Made by a program: the position numbers and the translations under genes. 24,920 nucleotides of DNA, taken from positions 1 to 24,920 of the forward strand of contig CAJNOQ010002325.1 of assembly GCA_905250885.1 (NCBI GenBank). The letters are read 5' to 3'. Shown here piece after piece: positions 1 through 8,229 of the stretch; the stretch's first letter is position 1, and the number at the start of each line of letters is the position of its first letter. Origin of the DNA: Didymodactylos carnosus (taxonomy: Eukaryota > Rotifera > Eurotatoria > Philodinida > Philodinidae). The notes beneath the pieces were generated by a model. It was not told the origin of the DNA. It worked only from the letters and a program-made list of their open reading frames with translations, and did no database searches.

Positions 1-46
1 AAAAATTTGATTTAATTTTGGAGGAGCTAGGTGCAATTTACCAGGC

Positions 47-331
47 CGTTACACTGTAACGAAAAAGGCCCTTTTTTTTCCGAGTGCCTGTCATAAAGTG
101 CGAAATTTCTGCGAAGTTTCTCAGCGAAGCAAAAATTCACTTGAGGCATTTTTGTAGAAGACGAAATTTGCTATCGAATGGTGAAATGATCAAGGCACTA
201 TTTGTTTTCCGTAATTAAAAAACTCAATTATACTACCGTTACACTGTAACGTTTTTCGTTACACTGTAACGTTTTTCGTTACACTGTAACGTTTTTCGTT
301 ACACTGTAACGTTTTTCGTTACACTATAACG
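47..331. repeat. CGTTACACTGTAACG palindrome: one isolated copy plus a 20-bp tandem array
   Basis: The 15-mer CGTTACACTGTAACG has two perfect 7-bp arms around one central base. It occurs alone at 47-61 and then as a tandem array at 237-331 with a 20-bp period (palindrome plus a T-rich pentamer). The array has four full units and a last, slightly degenerate one carrying TATAAC. Palindromic spaced units of this kind are common in subterminal regions of DNA transposons, and a similar GTTAC-GTAAC theme recurs in the inverted ends of the element at 2989-4639. I infer this may be an element end, but no terminal repeat or target duplication could be fixed here. Confidence 0.85.
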
Positions 332-2020
332 CAATTTTAAGGTTGTCACTGCGTCCACCCGAAATACTGCTTTCGGAATGTAGATTTTTCCGGCCAGGTT
401 TTTTCCATGATATTTATACATGGTTGGAATCAGCATCGAATTCTGAACAAAATGGCTCATTTAGATTTTCCCGAGAACCGCTCTACAGCCTGGTACAAAT
501 GGATTCCCAGATTTTCGACAAAAAGACTTCCGCAACGAAGTAGCGCGTTACGTGAACAAGCCGCTGATCGATTTGGGTCTAATGGAGCACGAGAGCCTTT
601 CGTTATCCGTATGAAATAATTATTAACCGAAGCGAGCAAACGACATTCTAACTGCTGGATCTTGGAGGCGGAGTGGTTATCTGAAGATCAGTTTCTTTCT
701 TGCGCCTAAGCTTGACAACTTGTTCATGATGATGATAAGCTCGTGTTCATGGTTCGCAAGAAAAATAACGTCTTTTTGTTGAGTGAGAGGAACAGAAAGA
801 AGGCAAACCACAACAGAACACTACACAGCTGATGGAACTGAATCAAAGAGTTTACGTCTTTACTGGGAATAAAATCCAGTTCATTGGTTCCATCAGCCGT
901 ATGTTCTACCCCAAAATCACTAAAACATACTCTAAAATTATTAGACTAAAGGAGACGGGTTCTTATTAGAGGCATATTTTTCTCCCCAAACGCATGTGTA
1001 GTTTACATTACAGTTTACGTTCTAGAATGTGTTAAGAATATATATGATCATAGCTATCAATAATTTCGAAACTTCGATTTTCAAACCCTTTTTGTAGTCT
1101 TATAATGCTTTTTTTCCTCTTTTATTTACGTTTAGAAGCATCAGCTAGAATAAAATGTTTTTTAATCTATCCTGAATACTTTTACTTTTTAAACACAGCG
1201 ATACTTTTGATTCGAATCGCTTTTATTAACACTTACGTTTTATTTCATACGAATCGATTTAGTTTCTTGTGTTTTTAGTGATGATATTACACAAAAGGTG
1301 ATAAGAGGCTCACATATGAATTTGATTCCAGTAAAGAAACGCAACAGATTTAAATGCAAGGTAGGAGTAGTCTTCACCATACTATTCTTATCTAACAATT
1401 CATAAACAGAACAAAATCATATGTTATAGTTTTAACAGACAGAGAAAATGTGACATCGAATACTATCTTGGTTTTTATAAAAACTGAAAAAAAAATCTTT
1501 TTTTGTGAAACTTCTGCTTGATTTTCAATGAGACAAGAGTAAAAGCTTTTGTATGCTGTCACCGAAAAACTGCGAACTTCTAACCACAGCCTTTTCTGTT
1601 CTCACACAAACATTTGTCTGCAATTATAGCCATTACGGGCTTGAAATTGTAACTGCTAGTCACCATAAAGTGACCGACGAAATGAAGAACTAAAGATAAA
1701 TTCGAAGAAGCCCTAGAGCACGTAATGCCCTTATTTTATATTAATATGTTCGATAAAGCAATTTGAGCAAGTACCCTTGTGAGAAAATAACTCAAAAAAA
1801 GAGTAAAATAAAGATAATTCTTCAAAAACTAGTTTTAATATTGAAGGGTGAGGCGTATGGTACATAACTAATCCTGTTTTGATAACTCTGTTTTCTTTCG
1901 TAATTATAACAGGTGAAGAACAATTTTCTATTTATGTTTTGTATGACACGGAAGATAAACAACCATTGGAACCAAAACTATTTAATTTATAACTGAATTA
2001 CCAATAATATGACGTTTTTA
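332..2020. other. Stretch with no recognisable gene
   Basis: AT-rich sequence with frequent stops in all frames. The short open frames at 343-639 overlap on both strands, match no family I recognise and have no convincing splice signals. The only structure I see is the inverted repeat at 828-897. Confidence 0.6.
828..897. repeat. Short inverted repeat (hairpin)
   Basis: GCTGATGGAAC at 828-838 is the exact reverse complement of GTTCCATCAGC at 887-897. A second nested pair, ACTGG at about 862-866 and CCAGT at 876-880, lies inside. The stem could form a cruciform or be a small decayed foldback element. No flanking target duplication was found. Confidence 0.6.
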
Positions 2021-2395
2021 TGAAATAGAAAGAGCCGTTTATGCTGGAGAGTAATAAATGGCTATGCCGTTTATGCTAGAGGTTAATAAATGGCAGAGCC
2101 ATTTATGCCAGAAATTAGCCATTTATGCTAGACAACCCTCCCGAATAGACAAATTATGAAATACAAAGAGCCGTTTATGCTGTAGAGTAATAAATGACTG
2201 TGCTATTTATGCTAGCGGTTAATAAATGGCACAGCCATTTTTGGTAGGAAAATCGCCATTTATGCTGAAGAGTCTCTCCTAGAATACATTTTTTCTTTCC
2301 ACGATAGGGAGCCATTTATTCTAGAAATACTGTGGGTAAGCCATTTATTCTAGAAACGGCGCAATTTATTTATCTAGTAATAAATTGTAACTGCT
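2021..2395. repeat. 136-bp direct duplication rich in GCCATTTAT / ATAAATGGC motifs
   Basis: A unit starting TGAAATAGAAAGAGCCGTTT at 2021 is repeated at 2157, starting TGAAATACAAAGAGCCGTTT, giving a 136-bp period; the copies have diverged by scattered substitutions. Each contains several GCCRTTTATGCTAG-type motifs and, on the opposite strand, ATAAATGGC, so neighbouring motifs can pair as small hairpins. Looser copies with GCCATTTATTCTAGAAA continue to about 2395. There is no coding potential. It looks like a decayed satellite or the subterminal part of a transposon. Confidence 0.75.
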
Positions 2396-2980
2396 GACCA
2401 CGTCTTTTGCTGAAATTTTCTAATTTTGATGGGTCTTGAACAAAATAATAGCCTAAATGAATCAACATGCCAAGAGCATTGCGATTGCCTTATATGGTTA
2501 TTCATTATTTTATGATTACTTATTTGGTTATCAGTGTGTTCAGACACACATTGAGAAAATAGTAAAAATTAAATCTTTTTAATTTAAAAAAATAGGTTCT
2601 CTTTCTATCTCAATTAATTTGCGTTCTCCGAAACATTCAAAACGTCCTCTTCCAATCTAATTGCGTTCTCTTTTAAATTCTTGTCCACGAATCGTTGAAT
2701 CAAGTGGAAGAAAAGATCATTTCAAAATGTAAATCTAAGGGCATATTTTCAACTTGAGAATAACTAATTAAAAATATTTTCACCTACTTGAACATCTGAC
2801 TGGTCGAAAATAAAGGTTATAAGAAATAAGTAAGAAAACGAAAACGTAATACACAACTCAGCCTGTCAGGCTGCTGGACCAAAACAAAAGAAGAAAAAGT
2901 ATTTCAATCGGTTCCTATTTAAATGCAAAGTAATTTTTAATAAAAGCTAAGTAAAAAATTCAATTTTTTCTAAGTAATTT
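2396..2980. other. AT-rich stretch, nothing recognised
   Basis: No open frame, RNA gene or clear repeat was found. It ends at the 8-bp target duplication of the element starting at 2989. Confidence 0.5.
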
Positions 2981-4092
2981 GTTGAAAATAGGGGTGGCAC
3001 TTTACTAGTTACTCGGTGTTACTTTACCAGGTAAAGTAACGAACTTAGTTACTCGTTACTAGTAAAGAAGTAATTATTGTAGTTACGCGTTACCAGTAAC
3101 GAGTAACTAATATAGTTACTATTAGTAATTACTAGTTACCAGTACTATAAGTAATTAATCTAGTTACTTCATTAGTCTCGAGAAAGTAACGAAGTAATGA
3201 AATTTCTTTTTAAGGAAAAAGCCATTTTCAGCTTCTTTTCAATATTCTCTGTCATTCTGACATATAAATCTTGATATGAAAAGTCACTTTTCCCTAATAT
3301 GACCAAAGTTCTTTTATTGATCAATAATAAGACAGAAATGAGTAATCTTCTGAGGATGTTTTAAAACATTTTTGGTAATGAAAAACGAATATTCTGTTCT
3401 TGGTCCGTAGACTGAAAAAGATGGTAAAACAAGGATTTCGCAAGACATAAAGTAGTCAAACAGAAAAAGAGAGCAAAGGGTTGCGTTATCTTCTTCCTTT
3501 CTCACATATATTTCACGATGAGAAAAACAAAAACCTTTTTCTTTTTAAAGAGCAAACTTTGCTCATTAAAGCCTATGCTCAGCAAAGGCTTTTTATGTAA
3601 AAAAGGTTGATATTCATGATCTAGATAACAAGTTGGATGGAACTATATAAAACTCGATTAGTTTCTCTCACATTTTTCTTTGATCTTTGTATATAAAACA
3701 TGCTTGGGGGGACAGCGTTATCGTTCTTTACCTTTCGTCTAATATTTGTGCCAATGGAGAAGTAAGATCAAGAATAAATCACTTATTTTCGACTAAAAGG
3801 AAACAAGATGACGCTGCGTCATCTTTTCATATCAAGATTTATACGTGACACGACATTACCGCGAAGACTCGTTTATTGGAAAAAAAGAATAAATGAGCCT
3901 GATTTTGTTTTTTGTATATCATGTTTTTGAAACCTGGGCAATATGTAATACAATTACAGATATCTAGTTTCATTGCTTATCGTGTTTGACCGGTTTTCTC
4001 TTCGGTACACGATACACTGAAGCTCACTATTTATAGCAGTGCGAAACCCGTGACACGACCTTTCCGTGAACAGGATCCCAACTCTTCCACGA

Positions 4093-4150
4093 ATGTTCAT
4101 AGTACACATTTGGATATTTTTGGCAGTGCTCGCGGGAGGGCATTGTGAGA
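4093..4150 (+). CDS. Possible first exon encoding a signal peptide, inside the hAT-like element
   Basis: An ATG at 4093 opens 19 codons that read as a classic secretory signal: a hydrophobic core (Ile-Trp-Ile-Phe-Leu-Ala-Val-Leu-Ala) followed by Gly-Gly-His-Cys-Glu. The frame runs into TGTGAGA|GTGAGTTC, a strong splice donor at 4151. A TATA-like box (CTATTTATAG) lies about 60 bases upstream, near 4029-4038. Together these look like promoter, 5' UTR, start codon and first intron of a secreted or membrane protein gene. I find no matching downstream exon. It could be a captured host exon carried by the element, or chance. Confidence 0.35.
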
Positions 4151-4350
4151 GTGAGTTCGAAAAGTAGTTTCACACAAAACATATTTTCGTGATGCGAACC
4201 TAGATATTTGTGACTGTATCAGATAATGACTAATCATCACATAACTTCAGTTAAGTTTGAAAACATGATGTACAAAATACAAAACCGGCCTCATTTATTC
4301 GTCTTTTCCGATAAACAAGTCTTCGCGGGAATGTCGTTTTTTGTATTCGC

Positions 4351-4420
4351 GGTAATGTCGTTCGCGGTATTATTAGTCGCGGTAATGTCGTTCGCGGTAT
4401 TGTTAGTCGCGGTAATGTCG
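4351..4420 (+). repeat. 30-bp tandem repeat (2.3 copies)
   Basis: The unit at 4351-4380 is repeated at 4381-4410 with one change, and its first ten bases recur at 4411-4420. The open plus-strand frame from 4226 translates each unit to the hydrophobic decapeptide MSFAVLLVAV. No homology is recognised, and the frame runs into the element's right inverted repeat, so I treat it as non-coding repeat expansion within the transposon. Confidence 0.7.
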
Positions 4421-4978
4421 CTGTATCAGATTTATATGCTAGAACGACAGAAAATATCGAAGTTGAACATGCCTTTTTCCTTAAAAAACATTTTTGTTAC
4501 TTCGTTACCATCGGGAGAGTAACGAAGTAGCTAAATTAGTTAGTTACTGGTTACTAGTAACGAGTAACTGAACCAGTTATATGGTTACTGGTAATGAGTA
4601 ACTAATCTCGTTACTAGTAAAGGTAAAGTGCCACTCCTAATTGAAAGTAGTTCTAAGTAAAAAAAATATTTCTATTCAGTGTTTTATTTAAACTCTAAAT
4701 GAAAAAGTTTGATTTTCTAGACGAAATATTGTAAATCGATAGGTAAATATACAAATTTTGTTAAGTAAAGAGACATAAATATATAAGAAAAAATTTAATT
4801 ATACAGTTATTGTATTAATAAAGCTTTTGTTGCTTTTCGTGGTCGCCCTCCTTTTCTTTTTTCACCTAAGGGTATATCCTTTGCTGCTGAGGGTGGTTTG
4901 CAAAACTTCAATCTAATTGCCATACCAATTATGTGTTATTCGTGGTCGTCAGAACGAAAGAAAATATAGGTGGAATAT

Positions 4979-5375
4979 CAAGGAGGGGAAAAGCGCACTC
5001 CGCGGAGTGCCCGGAGTGGCTCGGAGTGCAGTGAACTTAAGGAATTTTAATCCCGTCAGCGCTAAATCAAAGGCTTCTGGATTAACAAAGTGGTCTTCTT
5101 CTATCCTCTTACTCAACAGGTGTGTAACATGAGAAAGTTTTCAATTTATACAGTATGAACAGCCGCGGTAGGTAACTGAGAGAATTTCTTGTCTCACTTG
5201 ACTTAAACTAGGGCTTAACGACTAGTAGAAGTTGAGAGTAAAATTAAGAGCTCCAGCTTTTACTAAAAGATCTAAAACAAAGGAGTTCTTGTGATTATCA
5301 CACATTTCACTGCATAGATAATACCCGTAGATAACACAACTCCGCGGAGTGGCTGAATGCGCTTTCTCCCCCTTG
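4979..5375. mobile_element. 397-bp hAT-like MITE with perfect 8-bp target duplication
   Basis: The element starts CAAGGAGGGGAAAAGCGCAC. The reverse complement of its right end reads CAAGGGGGAGAAAGCGCATT. Both arms continue into the palindrome ACTCCGCGGAGT (near 4997 and near 5340). The flanking 8-mers TGGAATAT at 4971-4978 and TGGAATAT at 5376-5383 are identical, the size expected for hAT (or P/Merlin-type) insertion. The interior has no coding capacity, so it must have been moved by a transposase elsewhere. The intact duplication suggests a fairly recent insertion compared with its neighbour at 2989. Confidence 0.88.
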
Positions 5376-5383
5376 TGGAATAT

Positions 5384-5852
5384 ACATATGTAACAGTGCT
5401 ATGTCAACACTGATAGAAAGAAAGCAAAAGAGAAAATGTATACGTCATACCACCAGCAAAAGAATCTTCATCTTGTCTGGGATAACTTACTTTGTCTGAA
5501 TTATAAATTACTTATTAGTAATAATTTTTACTTATCGAATGTTTTATAACTATAATTTTAATTTAATAACTTAACGAAAAAATATTTTACTTGTATATTA
5601 ACTATCAGACTTAGCGAATATTTTCATTACTGAGAAAATTTAGATTGATTGAACGTTCAATAATTCCACTTAGTATTCAAATTATTTACTGAGTAGATAC
5701 AAATTTTACTTGGCAAAAGTCAACTTAGCATTTAAGTAAATTTACATAGCAAACAAATTGTAGCCATTTTAATCTAATGTTTTTATATCAGAAGTATTAT
5801 CAAATGTATAATGTGCTTCTAAAATAAACGTCATGCACTGATCGGCATCTGA
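5384..5852. other. AT-rich stretch, nothing recognised
   Basis: No gene is visible. It contains scattered short AAGTAAA/TTTACTT-like words also seen beside the 2989-4639 element, too degenerate to delimit. Confidence 0.4.
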
Positions 5853-6158
5853 TCATACTTCCGGCGGCAACGAATCTGGATGCTGAGATGAACGACGATG
5901 AAAACATGATAATTTATAATATACACACACAGCAAGAAAGAGAAGCACAAATAAAACGAAAAAACACATACAAATGAACAACCATATAACCATACTATTC
6001 TAACCAATGGCCCATGTTGTTGTTATTCTTGTTAAATTTGTTAATGGTGCAGGAGCTGATAGTGGTACTGATGTTAAATTTACTTTTGCAAAAATTTTAA
6101 TATTTAATGTTAAATGATTTAACACAGCATACTCTTCTTCACAATTTCGTAAAATAAT
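5853..6158 (-). pseudogene. Terminal exon of a single-pass membrane protein, interrupted by an in-frame TAG
   Basis: On the minus strand a good acceptor (TGGCTCTCTTAG) precedes 6158. From there 52 codons are open: a region starting Ile-Ile-Leu-Arg-Asn-Cys-Glu-Glu-Glu, then a Ser/Thr/Pro-rich stalk with two Asn-Leu-Thr glycosylation sequons, ending Thr-Thr-Thr-Trp-Ala-Ile-Gly. A TAG follows at 6002-6000. The same frame continues for 48 codons: an uninterrupted hydrophobic segment of about 25 residues (from Met-Val-Ile-Trp-Leu-Phe), then Tyr-Tyr-Lys, a His-Arg-Arg cluster and a short Ser/Pro tail, stopping at TGA 5855-5853. Stalk, membrane span and basic stop-transfer in one frame argue for a real type I membrane protein C-terminus. 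Codons are AT-rich, unlike the EGF exon at 14653. The family is not recognised. The TAG could be a disabling mutation, an assembly error, or the end of an AG acceptor. Upstream exons were not found. Confidence 0.55.
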
Positions 6159-6545
6159 CTAAGAGAGCCAAAATTTTTACTTCTGACAAAGAGCCATTTT
6201 ATACATGAAAAACTGAGAGTGGTGCTCATTTTAATATTATATTGGATTTTATTGAATTAAAAAGTATAATTTTTCCGCGTTTCGAATTGATAATTTGTTA
6301 AGAACCATGTGACCGTCTCCACAATGTTAGACATGAATTGAGTATGAACGCAGGAGTAAAAGAAAGGAGAGCTAGACGCTAGTAATTTTAGTAGTAAAGT
6401 AGTCACATGACAGAAGTCTTTTAATTCAACAGAACAGAAAAGAACAAAGGAACCGATGCTGTGGGTTTGCTTGCGCTTGTGTTGCGGCTGTTAATTATTG
6501 GTTGTGTTCACGGCTTGCTCGGTCAAACTTGCCATAATGAACAGC
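6159..6545. other. Probable SINE body and unassigned AT-rich DNA
   Basis: Read on the minus strand, the roughly 130 bases after the tRNA-like head (6545 down to about 6415) are of mixed composition and could be the body of a tRNA-derived SINE; a short A-rich tract (near 6420) may mark its tail. The plus-strand open frame at 6461-6688 runs through the tRNA-like region and is therefore unlikely to be real. Nothing is recognised in 6159-6410. Confidence 0.4.
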
Positions 6546-6622
6546 TGGTGCCGGGGCAGAGATTCGATCCCTTGAGCCTTGACTTTGCAGTCAGGCGGCG
6601 AAGCCACTACGCTAGCCCCGGC
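6546..6622 (-). tRNA. tRNA-Cys(GCA)-like sequence, probably a SINE head or tRNA pseudogene
   Basis: On the minus strand, 6622-6549 is 74 nt with a perfect 7-bp acceptor stem (GCCGGGG / CCCCGGC), a short D stem (GCG/CGC), a GCA anticodon position within TGACTGCAAAGTCA, and a T arm with loop ATCGAAT. The internal box A TAGCGTAGTGG fits the Pol III consensus, and GGATCGAATCT is a near-box B. The anticodon arm has an irregular (bulged or 1-nt short) stem. The discriminator A is followed by genomic CCA at 6548-6546. Animal nuclear tRNA genes do not encode CCA, so this looks retro-derived: a tRNA-derived SINE extending toward about 6415, or a processed tRNA pseudogene. A functional tRNA-Cys is less likely. 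Confidence 0.6.
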
Positions 6623-8229
6623 AACTTACTGTTCAAAGTAGATTTCTCCGCAAACAAATATATGCTACTCTTTTTCCTTTACTTTTGACATTTCAGCTTG
6701 AGTACATATTGACGCCTAGGTGAAGTCCTGTTTAGTTTGGAGTAAAGCCATCGAAAACTACACAAGATAACGGATGAGAATCTTTCCGACCATAGTCGTC
6801 CATTCATCTAACGTAGTTTCAGACTCTTAGAGTTGCAGTTTGTATAACTTAAAAAAAGAAAATCTATTTAGTCAGAAATTGTTTAGTCCGGTCATAAGCT
6901 AAGCAACCCTGACTTCATTACGCTCAAAAAGGCAGACTGCGTGCGACAAAAAGCTTTTTATCCAACTCAAACATTATATAAAAGTAACACTGAACTTTTA
7001 ATACGTTTGGTGTACGTTTTCACAGTTGCTTTAGTAAACCTCTCGGGCGAAAAATCTCTCTAGAAGAAGGAATAAAAGGCCTATAACTGATCCCGCAGTG
7101 CCACCTTCAAAGTGAGTTGTCATGCGGTGTCATGCTTCTTGAAGTGATATTATAAGTACATCGAGACGGAAAAAGTAAGTTTTGAAGTGGAAAAGTTAAG
7201 TTCTGGAATAGAAAAGAACTAATAGGCATAGATTTACCATAAGAGCTCTCAGACTACCACATGACTGACCTGCCAGGCCTTTCTATCAACGAATAAGTGT
7301 TGAAAACTAGTTAACTTTGAAGTTTTGGCGGTGCTCTCCGACTCTGGCTAATTTTGGAAGGAAATTCGTTCGAAAAATTGTTTGGTCACAGTGACGAGAG
7401 GACGAGGTGTCGAGAAAGTTTTCAAATTTTTTATCGTTTCTTCGCTTTGAGAATACCTAGTTCGACTCGATTTTGATCGGAGAATACGATTTACGCTAAA
7501 TCAGTTCATTTAAAATGCAGAAATAATAAAAAAATCTCGAAATCGAGGTGCCAATATGTCGACTTAGGCTCAGTATTTCGAACCTCTCCTTTTTTGCCCA
7601 GCTTTTTTTCGAAAACCGTTTCCATAAAATGAGAGCTCAACTAAAGCTGCACTAACCTAAGAAAAGTGCCCCGTGGGACGATGATAGCAGGTGGGTCAAA
7701 ATGGGAGCACACAAAAAAGTGCGAAAACTATTTTTTTCATTTCGACTTGCTGCCTAGGCAGGAAGTAATGAAAGTCAGGTCTCTAGACATATCTGGGCAC
7801 AAAAAACCGTGCTCTATCGTTGTATGATATAATTATTTAGTTTGGAATTCTCAAACGCGAGGTAGACTGGACCACACTTTTACCCCCAAAAGTGGTATGC
7901 GCTCAGTAAAATTAGTTTAACTTTTGAACGTGAACCTTATATGAGGTCTGGTTTTCAGAAACGTCAATGGCGACCGTTTTTGCATCGATCTATGATATTT
8001 GGGACCAAATGTAAAAAAGTGTGGCGGACAAAGTTAAAAATTTTGGTAGTGGAGTCGTGGACCGTCTCTTAAGTATTTACTGAAATTGTTTCGTAGAGAA
8101 CATTTTTTCTAAACTATCGAGTAAGTAAAACTGGAAGGTTTATGTTAATAGCCAGAAAATTTTATTGAATTATTTTAGTGAGTGTTCCTTCGAAATAGTT
8201 AGATCTTTTAAATCATTCACTATACTGCT
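6623..8229. other. Stretch with no recognisable gene
   Basis: Stops are frequent in all six frames. I see no rRNA, tRNA, tandem array or long inverted repeat. It lies 3' of the hAT-like relic on the minus strand. The missing C-terminal half of that protein, including the hAT dimerisation region, is not found here. Confidence 0.55.

Larger units (their letters stand above)
2989..4639. mobile_element. Non-autonomous hAT-like element with long terminal inverted repeats (about 1.65 kb)
   Basis: The left end reads TAGGGGTGGCACTTTAC at 2989. The reverse complement of the right end, at 4639, reads TAGGAGTGGCACTTTAC. The inverted similarity extends far inward: the left arm to about 3240 and the right arm from about 4465 both carry runs of GTTAC/GTAAC palindromes followed by a match around TTTTTAAGGAAAAA. 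The 8 bases outside are GTTGAAAA (2981-2988) and ATTGAAAG (4640-4647), agreeing at 6 of 8 positions. TIRs opening TAGGGGTGG with 8-bp duplications are typical of the hAT superfamily. No transposase is encoded inside. A second inverted pair, about 27 bp around TATAAATCTTGATATGAAAA (3256-3282 and 3826-3853), suggests nesting or an internal hairpin. Boundaries are well supported; superfamily assignment is inference. Confidence 0.8.

Noticed and set aside
237..331. Repeat array resembling CRISPR repeats
   Set aside because: The palindromic units are directly adjacent with a constant 5-base linker and no unique spacers. The context is eukaryotic.
343..639. Overlapping short frames on both strands
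   Set aside because: No motif of a transposase or other protein could be recognised, and both strands are equally open.
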